From Myxococcales bacterium (GTDB lineage: Bacteria > Myxococcota_A > Polyangia > Polyangiales > JAFGIB01): a DNA stretch of 64,000 nt. The notes beneath the pieces are model-generated. The model did not search any database. It saw only the letters and a list, made by a program, of their open reading frames with translations, and was not told the DNA's origin. Both the position numbers and the translations under genes were made by a program. Shown here piece by piece: positions 7,378 through 15,567 of this stretch. Where the stretch lies: assembly GCA_029880325.1 (NCBI GenBank), contig JAOUOP010000039.1:1-64000 (forward strand), read 5' to 3'. The first letter of the stretch is position 1. Every line of letters begins with the position of its first letter.

Positions 7378-9462
7378 ATGTCCTCCTCGAGCAGCGGCAA
7401 GCATGGGCGCACCACCGCCGCGCAACCACCTGGCGTGGCGCGGGCGCTGCTGGTGCGCCTGTTGGTTGCTGGTGGCATCTCTGGCCTTGCAGCATTGGTG
7501 TGGGGCGGGGTCGAAGCCTTTCTGCCAAAAGGAGGCGGCGAGTTGTGGCGCGGCCGACTCGTCGCCGCCACGGTGAGCATCGCGTTTGCTGCCGCCATGG
7601 TGGCCTCGGCTATCTCCGGCCTGACGGCTTGGCTTGCACTCGATACTGGGCCAGGCAATCGCGTCTGGACGGCGGTGCGCACGCGGCTTGCAGATGCCAA
7701 TGCCTTGATTGCGACGACGTTGACGCTGATCCTGTTTAGTCTCGCAACCTTTGAGGGTGTGCACGTGATGAATCGCTATTTTGCAGCGGTGGTCACGCGC
7801 GCGCTTGGATTTGCGTTGTTGATGTCGGCTGTCCTGTTGGCTGGCGCGACGACGCAGCAATTGATCAAGGCGGCGCTGAACCGCTTGAACTCGGGTCGCA
7901 TTCGAACGGCGACCGGGCTCCGACTGGCTGTAGGGCTTACCCTGGCTTGGTTGGCAATCCTGTACTGGCTGGCGATCGACTTGCTGACGTTCGTCAACCT
8001 GGCCTGGGCATGGCCGGTTGTGTTCCTGTCCGTTGCCGCATTTCTGGGTGCCACCGTTGCCCACCGCATCCAGGGAAAGTGGCGGCTAGCGGCTGCGTTC
8101 GCCATGGTGCCGCCGGTAGCGATGTCGGGATGGCACCTTTCGAGCGCGATGCCGGTTTCGGTCAAGCAGGCGGCATGGAATCAAACCGTATTGGCCGGCG
8201 TGGTCTTGCAGAAGACGACGCCCGCACCGCAGCTGGCGGCAACTGTGGCGGCTGGCAGTGGTTCGTGTTGGCCCGACGTCGCGCCGGCCGTGCCGACGTC
8301 GGTGGGAAAAGCGGACGAAACAGCTCCCGACGTATTTCTGATCACGGTGGATGGCCTGCGCTGGGACATGAGCAGCCTGGGCGACCCGTCCAGCGATCGT
8401 ACCCCGCGTCTGAACGACCACGCCAACCGCGCCGTGGTGTTTGATCGTGCCTATGCACCCGCCACCTCGACGCGGCACAGCATGCGATCGATCTTGACGG
8501 GATTAATCCCTCCCAAGATTGAAGCACCGCCCGGCAAAAAGTGGGGCCTTTCGTTCTCGAGGAATCAAGTGACGGTAGCCCGTTACTTTGAGGCAGCTGG
8601 CTATCGAACGATTGCTGTTGTTTCGGAGAAGAATGCGTTTCATCCCGATCATGGCGCGCTTGTCGGTTTTCAGGATGTGGACTTGTCCCCATCGGACTTT
8701 CGCCGCGTCAACAAGTACTCCACCGCCTATACCGTCAACCGCATCATCGCCAACGCGAGTGAGCCTCCTGGCGCGCGACCACCGCTGTTCCTGTGGGCGC
8801 ACATCATGGATCTGCACGTGCCGTATGCGGCCGGTCCGGGCCAGTGGGAACACAACGTTCAACCGCAAGAGCGTTATGAACGCGCGCTGGGTTGGGTTGA
8901 CCTGCAACTGGACCGATTGCTGGACTTCGCGCTGGGACCGGACCGCAAGCATCGGACGGTTGTCCTGATCACCTCCGATCATGGTGAAGCGTTTGGCGAA
9001 CACGGTAACCACTTCCACGGCAAGACCGTGTACGAGGAAGAGATCCGCGTGCCGCTACTCTATTGGTCGCCATCTGCGACGGCTGAACGCATTCCGCATC
9101 CGGTGTCGCTGGTCGAGGTCACACCCACGTTGTTGGAACTGGCAGGTCTGATCGTGCCACCCCACCTGTGTGGCCGCGGGTTGGCCACGGACAGCAAGGT
9201 GCGACAGGCTGCGCCTGTTTATGTTGAGCAGTACCCGGACGCCTCGGCGGGTGATTTCAACGTGGCGCTGATCCTTGATAACCACAAGTGGATCGTCCAC
9301 GGGTGGACAGGCATGGCGGAGTTCTATGACCTTGCGGCTGATCCGGGTGAACAGACAGATCGCGCGGCAGAGGATGCCGCACAAGCCGCAGTTCTGCGCA
9401 GCGAGTTGCTCGAGTATTACAAGAAACGCGGCCTAGATCCGAAACGCTACAACCTCAAGTGA
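7378..9462 (+). CDS. Membrane-anchored sulfatase/phosphotransferase-fold enzyme (alkaline phosphatase superfamily)
   Basis: This 694-residue protein has several N-terminal transmembrane helices (about residues 20-260) followed by an extracytoplasmic alkaline-phosphatase-superfamily domain. The domain shows a first metal-binding strand (DVFLITVDGLRWDMSS, about 318), a nucleophile loop (PATSTRHSMRSILTG, about 362-375) and a late metal site (LITSDHGEAFGEHG, about 530) with D and H ligands. Thr365 sits where true sulfatases have the Cys/Ser that becomes formylglycine, and a threonine nucleophile is typical of phosphoethanolamine or phosphoglycerol transferases. It may therefore transfer a phospho-group to a surface glycan rather than remove sulfate; this is inference. 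The start is the ATG at 7378, just before the hydrophobic N-terminus; the open frame to 7081 lacks family-like sequence. It stands alone between two gaps. Confidence 0.8.
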   Translation: MSSSSSGKHGRTTAAQPPGVARALLVRLLVAGGISGLAALVWGGVEAFLPKGGGELWRGRLVAATVSIAFAAAMVASAISGLTAWLALDTGPGNRVWTAVRTRLADANALIATTLTLILFSLATFEGVHVMNRYFAAVVTRALGFALLMSAVLLAGATTQQLIKAALNRLNSGRIRTATGLRLAVGLTLAWLAILYWLAIDLLTFVNLAWAWPVVFLSVAAFLGATVAHRIQGKWRLAAAFAMVPPVAMSGWHLSSAMPVSVKQAAWNQTVLAGVVLQKTTPAPQLAATVAAGSGSCWPDVAPAVPTSVGKADETAPDVFLITVDGLRWDMSSLGDPSSDRTPRLNDHANRAVVFDRAYAPATSTRHSMRSILTGLIPPKIEAPPGKKWGLSFSRNQVTVARYFEAAGYRTIAVVSEKNAFHPDHGALVGFQDVDLSPSDFRRVNKYSTAYTVNRIIANASEPPGARPPLFLWAHIMDLHVPYAAGPGQWEHNVQPQERYERALGWVDLQLDRLLDFALGPDRKHRTVVLITSDHGEAFGEHGNHFHGKTVYEEEIRVPLLYWSPSATAERIPHPVSLVEVTPTLLELAGLIVPPHLCGRGLATDSKVRQAAPVYVEQYPDASAGDFNVALILDNHKWIVHGWTGMAEFYDLAADPGEQTDRAAEDAAQAAVLRSELLEYYKKRGLDPKRYNLK

Positions 9463-9851
9463 AGGCGCGTTGGAGCGGCTTTGCTACACCTGCCGACTCA
9501 ACGTAACCAGCCTGTACACGGGCGGAAGTCGAGCGTGGCAGCTCGCGGCTAGCCCAAGCCGGCCGGCGGCGCGGCCGGCCGAAGGCCCGGCGTAGCAGCT
9601 TGAGGCCAGTCGAGCCGCGCCACCAAAGGCGTAAGCCCTCGGCGGGATGGCCGGCCAGTTCGCACGATTTCTTTGATCCACGCTCCATGCGGCACTGGTT
9701 AGCTGTTAGTCGAGATGAACTGCCGGTGCAGGATCCTCGAGCGGTGGGATGTGCAGACCCTTTCCTTTAAAGAATGGTGATTCATAATATTCGCGGATCA
9801 GCCAGAATAAATTTATCCGCCCCACGTCACGCGGCTCGACCACCTCGGACT
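9463..9851. other. Intergenic region between convergent genes; GC hairpin and AT-rich tract
   Basis: No coding sequence is recognised in these 389 bp. The left part is very GC-rich with a hairpin at 9558-9583. The right part (about 9755-9815) is unusually AT-rich for this genome (TTTAAAG, ATAATATTC, AATAAATTTATC). It marks the boundary between the low-GC glycan block and the high-GC polysaccharide locus. Confidence 0.5.
9558..9583. repeat. GC-rich inverted repeat
   Basis: GGCCGG at 9561-9566 faces CCGGCC at 9575-9580 inside a tract of alternating GGCC/CCGG, able to form a strong hairpin. It lies about 100 bp after the sulfatase-fold gene stop and also downstream of the convergent GT4 gene, so it may help end transcription. 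There is no T-run. Confidence 0.45.
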
Positions 9852-11081
9852 TCAACCCCGTGCAACGTCGTCGAGCACGCCCAGATACTCTCCGGCCAAC
9901 CGGTCGCGATCATACCGCCCCACCACATGCGCCTCCCCCCGCTCGCCAAAGCGCTGCGCCAACCCCGGCTCCCCACGCAGCCGCTCGATGGCCTCGAGCA
10001 GCGCCCCGTCATCCTCCGGCTCGATGCACAGCCCACCGCCCGATTCCTCGAGCACCCTCGCCGCATCCCCGCGCACGCCCAGGATCACCGGGCGGCGCAT
10101 GGCCAGGGCTTCGAAGAGCTTGGAGGGCAGGACGGTTTCAAAAAGCTCGGTCTTCTTGAGGTGCACCAGGCAGCAGTCGGCTACCGACAGCACCGCAGGC
10201 ATGTCGGCCTTGGGCAGCCTGCCCGTAAAGATGACGTTGTCGAGGCCTTCACGCTCGGCCTGGGCCTGTAGCTCGGCGCGCACTGCCCCCTCGCCCACGA
10301 GTAGGAAGCACACGCTCGTATCGCCCCGTGCCCGCAGCTCCCGGGCGGCCCGCAAGACGATGTCGAGGCCGCTGGCCATGCCGATGGTGCCGGCGTAGCA
10401 GCAGACGAAGCGATCCTCGACGCCGAGCCGGGCCGCCAATGCGCGGTCGGGTGGTCGCGATGCGTAGAGCTCGCGATCTACGCCGTTTGTGATGACGGTG
10501 AGCTTGGCTTCGGGCACGCCCTTTTCCAGCAACCGCGCCCGATAGCCCTCCCCCACGGTGGTGATGTGGTCGGCCGCGCCGTACATGCGCAGCTCGAGCG
10601 CCTCGAGCAGCGCCAGGAGCTGGGGCTGGCGCATGGCGCCCACGGCGACGATCGATTCGGGCCAGAGGTCGCGGATTTCGAGCATCAGCGGGCGGCCACT
10701 GAGCCATTTGCTCAAGACGCCGGCCCAGCCGCAAAAGAATTGGGGGCTGGTGGCGACGATGATGTCAGGCCGCGGCAGTAGCTGCGCGCGCAGGGTGGCC
10801 GTCACGGCGTAGGAGAGGTAGTTGGCGATGCGGCGGACGGTGCCCTGGTTGGCGGCGATGTAGGTCCAGACGCGGATGACTTCGATGCCGTCGACCCACT
10901 CGCGCTGGCTGAGCCGGTTGTGGTAGCCCTGGTAGACCTTGCCGTCGGGGACGTTGGGCGCGCAGGTGATGACGCTGACCTGGTGGCCCAGGCGCACCCA
11001 GCGCTTGCAGAGTTCATGGACGCGCGAGGCCGGGGCGTTGCCCTCCGGCGGAAAGTAGTGGCTGAGGTACAGGATGCGCAT
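9852..11081 (-). CDS. Glycosyltransferase family 4, WbuB/WcaI-like
   Basis: This 409-residue GT-B enzyme begins MRILYLSHYFPPEGNAPASR, the N-terminal signature of the WbuB/WcaI group (YFPPE...), followed by a glycine-rich acceptor loop. The linker shows MLEIRDLWPESIVAVGA, typical of this group. The donor domain has ITNGVDRELY, CCYAGTIGMASGLDIVLRAA, LLVGEGAVRAEL, LPSKLFEALAMRRPVILGVRG (EX7E-like region, about residue 315) and GGGLCIEPED. It likely transfers an N-acetylated amino sugar such as fucosamine or GlcNAc, judged from the group only. The ATG at 11081 is the start because it opens the first beta strand; the frame is open to 11150. It is divergent from the carbamoyltransferase across a 174-bp gap. 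Confidence 0.88.
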   Translation of the reverse strand: MRILYLSHYFPPEGNAPASRVHELCKRWVRLGHQVSVITCAPNVPDGKVYQGYHNRLSQREWVDGIEVIRVWTYIAANQGTVRRIANYLSYAVTATLRAQLLPRPDIIVATSPQFFCGWAGVLSKWLSGRPLMLEIRDLWPESIVAVGAMRQPQLLALLEALELRMYGAADHITTVGEGYRARLLEKGVPEAKLTVITNGVDRELYASRPPDRALAARLGVEDRFVCCYAGTIGMASGLDIVLRAARELRARGDTSVCFLLVGEGAVRAELQAQAEREGLDNVIFTGRLPKADMPAVLSVADCCLVHLKKTELFETVLPSKLFEALAMRRPVILGVRGDAARVLEESGGGLCIEPEDDGALLEAIERLRGEPGLAQRFGERGEAHVVGRYDRDRLAGEYLGVLDDVARG

Positions 11082-11255
11082 TGCGTGCTGGCGGCCGTGA
11101 CGGCGGGCGCGGGCGATGATGCCCCATCGGGCGGGTCGAGGCAGCTGCAAGCCCGCCGCGGGCCGCCCTACCCGCCGCGCAGGCGCCGCAGTTCTGGCGC
11201 CCGCGATCCGGAGCGGCTAAAGTCCCGGCGACACCAAGCATCCTCCTGGAAGCCC

Positions 11256-13085
11256 ATGAATATCCTAGGGATTTCGGCGTTTTACCACGACAGTGCGGCC
11301 TGCCTGATCCGCGATGGCGAGATCGTGGCGGCGGCCCAGGAAGAGCGTTTCACCCGCAAGAAGCACGATCACGATTTTCCGCGCCTGGCCGCGGAGTTCT
11401 GTGTGCGCGAGGCGGGCATCGATTTTTCCCAGCTCGACCTGGTGGCGTTCTATGACAAGCCGCTGCTGAAGTTCGATCGCCTGCTGGAGACTTACGTTTC
11501 GTACTCGCCCGCGGGCTTCAGGCTCTTCCTGATGGGGCTGCCGCTTTGGCTGAAGCAGAAGCTGCATGTGCCGCGCGAGCTGGATGCTGGCCTCGATGGC
11601 GCCTACCGCGGTCGCTATGTGTTCACCGAGCACCATGAGTCCCACGCCGCCAGCGCGTTTTTCCCGTCGCCCTTCGAGGAGGCGGCGATCCTGACGCTGG
11701 ACGGCGTCGGTGAGTGGGCCACCGGCAGTCTGGCCGTGGGGCGCGGCAATCGCATCGAGATGCTCGAGGAGCTGCGCTTTCCACACTCGCTGGGCCTGCT
11801 CTATTCGGCGTTCACGTATTTCACGGGCTTCAAGGTCAATAGCGGCGAGTACAAGTTGATGGGCCTGGCCCCCTATGGCGAGCCAATCTATCGCCAGCAG
11901 ATTCTGGATAACCTGCTGGAGCTGAAGGAGGATGGGTCGTTTCGCCTGAACATGGAGTACTTCGCCTATTGTCACGATGATGTGATGACCTCGGCGAAGA
12001 TGGACTCGCTCTTCGGCGGTCCGCCGCGCAAGGCCGAGTCCGAGATCACGCAGCGGGAGATGGATCTGGCGGCTTCGATTCAAGCCGTGACCGAGGAGAT
12101 CGTGATGCGCATCGCCCGCCATGCCCACGCGCTCACGGGCTGCAAGAATCTGACCCTGGCGGGCGGCGTGGCGCTGAACTGCGTGGCCAATGGCAAGCTG
12201 CTACGCGAGGGGCCGTTCGAGGATCTCTGGATTCAACCCGCCGCCGGCGATGCGGGCGGGGCCCTGGGGAGCGCGGCCTTCGTCTGGCATCAGCTGCTGG
12301 ACAAGCCGCGCAACACGGACGGCAAGGACAGCCAGCGCGGTTCGATGCTGGGCCCGCGCCATGGCGACGACGCGATCCGCGCGTTCCTGGATTCGGTGGG
12401 CGCCAAGTACACGCACCACACGACGGAGCCGGCGATCTGCGACGCGGTCGCCCAGCTGATCGCCGACCAGAAGGTGGTCGGGCATTTCGCCGGACGCGCC
12501 GAGTTCGGCCCCCGCGCCCTGGGCAATCGCTCGATCCTGGGCGATGCCCGCTCGCGCGAGATGCAGTCGGTGATGAACCTGAAGATCAAGTTCCGCGAGT
12601 CGTTTCGCCCCTTCGCGCCCGCGATCCTGGCCGAGCACGTGCACGAGTACTTCGAGATGAAGCCGGGCCAGGAGAGCCCCTACATGCTGCTGGTAGCGCC
12701 GGTGCAAAAGGACAAGCTCTTGCCCGTCGACCAGGACGGTCGCCGCGGGCTCGACAAGCTCAAGCAGACGCGCTCGCAGGTGCCGGCGATTACCCACGTG
12801 GATAACTCGGCGCGCGTGCAGACCATCGACCCCGAGCGCCACCCTCGCTTTCACGGCATCGTTCGCAAGTTCTTCGAGCTGACCGGTTCGCCGGTGGTGA
12901 TCAACACCAGCTTCAATGTGCGCGGCGAGCCGATCGTCAACAGTCCGCAGGACGCCTACCGCTGCTTCATGGCGACCAATATGGACGCCCTGGTGCTCGA
13001 GGGCTTCGTGCTGCGCAAGGAAGATCAGCCCGGCGCCCAGGTCATCGATCGCGACGCCTACCTGGCCGAGTTCGCGCTGGATTGA
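11256..13085 (+). CDS. Carbamoyltransferase (NodU/CmcH/SxtI family)
   Basis: This 609-residue protein has the two-domain layout of O-carbamoyltransferases, which use carbamoyl phosphate and ATP to carbamoylate a hydroxyl via carbamoyl-adenylate. The N-terminal Kae1-like domain starts MNILGISAFYHDSAACLI and carries EHHESHAASAFFPS (metal-binding histidines, about residue 125) and LTLDGVGEWATGS. A linker follows with NLTLAGGVALNCVANG. The C-terminal domain has GRAEFGPRALGNRSILGD (about 413, carbamoyl-phosphate site) and SPVVINTSFNVRGEPIV (about 548). The start at 11256 is the first ATG that gives the conserved N-terminus. A TAAAGT at 11218-11223 could be its -10. It leads an operon with SxtJ- and SxtK-like genes and probably decorates sugars of the local polysaccharide. 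Confidence 0.92.
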   Translation: MNILGISAFYHDSAACLIRDGEIVAAAQEERFTRKKHDHDFPRLAAEFCVREAGIDFSQLDLVAFYDKPLLKFDRLLETYVSYSPAGFRLFLMGLPLWLKQKLHVPRELDAGLDGAYRGRYVFTEHHESHAASAFFPSPFEEAAILTLDGVGEWATGSLAVGRGNRIEMLEELRFPHSLGLLYSAFTYFTGFKVNSGEYKLMGLAPYGEPIYRQQILDNLLELKEDGSFRLNMEYFAYCHDDVMTSAKMDSLFGGPPRKAESEITQREMDLAASIQAVTEEIVMRIARHAHALTGCKNLTLAGGVALNCVANGKLLREGPFEDLWIQPAAGDAGGALGSAAFVWHQLLDKPRNTDGKDSQRGSMLGPRHGDDAIRAFLDSVGAKYTHHTTEPAICDAVAQLIADQKVVGHFAGRAEFGPRALGNRSILGDARSREMQSVMNLKIKFRESFRPFAPAILAEHVHEYFEMKPGQESPYMLLVAPVQKDKLLPVDQDGRRGLDKLKQTRSQVPAITHVDNSARVQTIDPERHPRFHGIVRKFFELTGSPVVINTSFNVRGEPIVNSPQDAYRCFMATNMDALVLEGFVLRKEDQPGAQVIDRDAYLAEFALD

Positions 13086-13100
13086 TTCCCGGAGCAAGCC

Positions 13101-13547
13101 ATGGCTTCACTCGTCACCCTCGACCTGCACCCCGACGAAGGCACGCTGCGCCGCTTCGGTTTCATCGCCCTGTTCGGCTTCGGAATGCTCGCCGCGTTCG
13201 CCTGGTACGAGGCCTGGATCTTCGCCTTCGGGCTGGGCGGCGCCCGCAGCGCCATCGCCATGGTCTTCGCGGGCCTTTCGCTGCTGTCGCTGATGCTGAG
13301 TCTGGCCTATCCGAAGGGCAATCGCCTGATCTACGTGGGTACGGCGCTGCTGGCCTTTCCCTTTGGGCTGGTGCTGTCCTACGTCATCATGGCACTGCTG
13401 TTCTTCGTGGTCATCGCGCCGATCGGGCTGTTGCTTCGTTTGCTGGGTCATGATCCAATGCAGCGGCGATTGGGCACCGGAGCCGCGAGCTATTGGTCCG
13501 CCGCACGCCCCGCACGGGACCGCAAAAGCTACTTTCGGCAGTTTTAA
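13101..13547 (+). CDS. SxtJ-family small membrane protein
   Basis: This 148-residue integral membrane protein has about four hydrophobic segments (near residues 20-45, 50-70, 75-95 and 95-115) and ends in a basic, aromatic tail (RDRKSYFRQF). Size, topology and position directly after a carbamoyltransferase match the SxtJ family, named after the protein between sxtI and sxtK in saxitoxin clusters. The function of the family is not known. A membrane partner that docks the carbamoyltransferase to a lipid-linked substrate is a reasonable guess. A GGAG ribosome-binding site precedes the ATG, and only 15 bp separate it from the carbamoyltransferase stop, so co-translation in one operon is likely. 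Confidence 0.8.
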   Translation: MASLVTLDLHPDEGTLRRFGFIALFGFGMLAAFAWYEAWIFAFGLGGARSAIAMVFAGLSLLSLMLSLAYPKGNRLIYVGTALLAFPFGLVLSYVIMALLFFVVIAPIGLLLRLLGHDPMQRRLGTGAASYWSAARPARDRKSYFRQF

Positions 13548-13557
13548 AGCAGCCACC

Positions 13558-13755
13558 ATGTCACAGGAAAAGCACGACGATTTCGAAGCAGCAGCCCAGG
13601 GCGAGCGCACGGGACTGGCTCGGGAATTCGTGGATTTCTTGAGCGAGAACAAGAAGTGGTGGCTCGCCCCGATCATCGTCTGTGTGCTGCTGCTGGGCCT
13701 GCTGGTGATCCTGGGTGGCTCGGCCGCCGCGCCCTTCATCTACACGCTGTTCTGA
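13558..13755 (+). CDS. SxtK-like/DUF5989 single-span membrane protein
   Basis: This 65-residue protein has a charged N-terminal 35 residues, the FVDFLSENKKWWLAPIIV segment and one transmembrane helix ending GGSAAAPFIYTLF. The KKWW...LLLGLLVILG...APFIYTLF pattern is that of the DUF5989 family, which includes SxtK of saxitoxin loci and accompanies carbamoyltransferases in many polysaccharide clusters. The ATG at 13558 lies 10 bp after the SxtJ-like stop. It is easily missed by gene callers because a longer frame (from 13363) overlaps it. The function is unknown; the tight three-gene arrangement suggests a carbamoyltransferase accessory at the membrane. Confidence 0.8.
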   Translation: MSQEKHDDFEAAAQGERTGLAREFVDFLSENKKWWLAPIIVCVLLLGLLVILGGSAAAPFIYTLF

Positions 13756-13763
13756 GCCCGGCC

Positions 13764-15566
13764 TCAGGCGAAGTCCAAGAGCCGCCCGCCTACGCGCGCG
13801 CCCCCGTAGACGTCGAAGGCCTCGATGTCGCGGCCGATGCAGAAGCCCGTCGCTGCCGTGCTCGAGCTCCACTCGTAGACCAGTGCACGGGCCGCCATGC
13901 GCTTGCCGAATTCGGGGAAGTACTCGCGGTCGGTGGCGCGCAGGCGGCCGCCGCCGGCGAAGAGGATCTGCACGCGATGCTCACCCAGGCCCAGGCTCGC
14001 CCGGTCGGCCCGTAGCTCCAGCAGCTCCACCTCGGGGTGCAGGTGCAGGAAGCTCTCGCAGTGCAGCTCGCCTTTCGCCTCCACCGCGTCGCGCACCAGC
14101 AGCACGCCCTCGGGGTGCCAGGCGAAGCGGCGGCGGTGTCGCGCTTTGGCGTCCAGCCAGGTGTAGCCGTCGTGCCAGGCCTCGAGCCGGAAGCCGCCGA
14201 CCGCACAGCGAAAGTCCACCTCGCGCGGGCGGCCCCGCCGGCCCACGCGAAACACCCCCCACAGCTCGCACTGGTCGCGGCCGTCGACGACGACGGTGTT
14301 GTGCGCGGCGGTGGAGCGGCAATGGCGCCGCTCGGCGGAGTCTTCGTAGTCGAAGACGCCGCTGTCGACGATCAGGCGCCGGCCGTGCAGCGAGAGTTCG
14401 AAGCCGAAGAGGTCGGCGTGGGCGTGGCCCGGCTGGTGGTCGGCGGCGATGGGAGCGGCGTCGCAGAGGATGTAGTGGGCGCCGCCCTGCCCGCCGTCCT
14501 GCCCCTCGTCCTGCCCCCCGGGTGCCGCGTTGCGGGCGCCGTAGTAGCCCGTGTCCGCCAACGCAAAGCAGCTGCAGGGCCGGCTCTGCTCGCGACAGGC
14601 GGGCACGGCGGCCGCCGCGAACTCCAGCACCGCCGTCGGGTCGCCGTAGATGCCAAAGGCGCTGTCGTTGAGCAGGGCGATTTGGCCGTCGGGATGCAAA
14701 AGGCAGCGCAGGGCCGCGCACGCGCGCTCGAGGGCCGGGGCGACCAGCTCGCGCAGTTCCGCATCGGCGCAGTGGCACAGCAGCGCAAGGGCGTAGACCA
14801 GGCGCAGGTGGTACATGGGCGAGCGCTCGAAGTGACCGCCGTCGGCGAGCACCTGCTGCTCGAGCTGGGCGCGCAAAAGGCGCCCTCCGCGCCCGCGAAA
14901 GGCCGCGGCGTCGGGCCCGTCGAAGCACGCGCCGAGGAGCGCAAGCGCGATGGCGTTTTCCAGCAGGTGATTGCCGGCGATGTGGGTCTCGAGGTGGGCG
15001 CTCAGCCAGCTGCCCTGCTGCCACAGGCTGCGCCACAGGCGATCGCGCAGCTCCGGGTCGGCCAGGGTCTCGCTCGCGAAGCGCCGGAAGAAGACGGCGC
15101 ACAGGTTGCCGATGCGCAGGGAGGTTGGATAGGGCTCCCAGCCAGCACCCGCCGCCGACGCCGGGTGCTGCTCGATCCACGCCAGCGCGAGCTCCCGCGC
15201 CTGCTCGAAGTCGAGCGGCCAGAGGTATTCCAGGTAGTGCAGGTTGTACTGCCACAGACGCGAGGCCTGGGGCTGCTCGAAGCGCGGCGGAAAGCCCACC
15301 TGCCGGGCTTGGTTCAAGAAGCAGAGTTCACCGCCGAGGATACGCTCGCGGCTGTTGTGCCCGCCCCCGGGAGCCAGCCAGGTCTGCACCTCGGGCAGGC
15401 CACGGCGCAGGCCCGGCCAGGGCGGCACCCTGCGACGGCCCAGCGCCGCCGCGCGCGCGGGCCCCAGCGCCGCAAACGCGCGTACGCGCAGTTGACCTGC
15501 GATTTGCTGCGGCCGCAAATGCCGCACAGTGCGCAAAAGCCGCAGGGTCTCGGAGACGCCCGGCAC
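13764..15566 (-). CDS. Heparinase II/III-family protein (alginate lyase-like)
   Basis: This 600-residue protein matches the heparinase II/III-like family found in exopolysaccharide loci. The N-terminal alpha/alpha toroid carries LWQYNLHYLEYLWPL, YPTSLRIGNLC and LETHIAGNHLLENAIALALLG (about residues 140-230, including the conserved N-H-L-L-E-N), then GGHFERSPMYHLRLV. The C-terminal beta-sandwich includes ADHQPGHAHADLFGFELS (catalytic-type His region) and RSTAAHNTVVVDGRDQ. Such proteins are predicted uronic-acid polysaccharide lyases and probably trim or edit the polymer. No signal peptide is evident. I chose the GTG at 15566, one base after the stop of the oxidoreductase gene (TGACGTG), which implies translational coupling. 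The frame is open to 15887, but that part is antisense-like inside the upstream gene. Confidence 0.85.
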   Translation of the reverse strand: MPGVSETLRLLRTVRHLRPQQIAGQLRVRAFAALGPARAAALGRRRVPPWPGLRRGLPEVQTWLAPGGGHNSRERILGGELCFLNQARQVGFPPRFEQPQASRLWQYNLHYLEYLWPLDFEQARELALAWIEQHPASAAGAGWEPYPTSLRIGNLCAVFFRRFASETLADPELRDRLWRSLWQQGSWLSAHLETHIAGNHLLENAIALALLGACFDGPDAAAFRGRGGRLLRAQLEQQVLADGGHFERSPMYHLRLVYALALLCHCADAELRELVAPALERACAALRCLLHPDGQIALLNDSAFGIYGDPTAVLEFAAAAVPACREQSRPCSCFALADTGYYGARNAAPGGQDEGQDGGQGGAHYILCDAAPIAADHQPGHAHADLFGFELSLHGRRLIVDSGVFDYEDSAERRHCRSTAAHNTVVVDGRDQCELWGVFRVGRRGRPREVDFRCAVGGFRLEAWHDGYTWLDAKARHRRRFAWHPEGVLLVRDAVEAKGELHCESFLHLHPEVELLELRADRASLGLGEHRVQILFAGGGRLRATDREYFPEFGKRMAARALVYEWSSSTAATGFCIGRDIEAFDVYGGARVGGRLLDFA

Positions 15567-15567
15567 G

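Noticed and set aside
9463..9720. Possible integron attC-like site, suggested by TAAC/GTTAG sequences at both ends of a GC-rich palindromic stretch
   Set aside because: The ends do not match the R'/R'' pairs (GTTRRRY and RYYYAAC) in complementary order, the distance is too long and no integrase or cassette array is nearby.
10920..11255. N-terminal extension of the carbamoyltransferase frame upstream of 11256
   Set aside because: It overlaps the divergent GT4 gene antisense and the family N-terminus starts exactly at MNILGISAFYHD.
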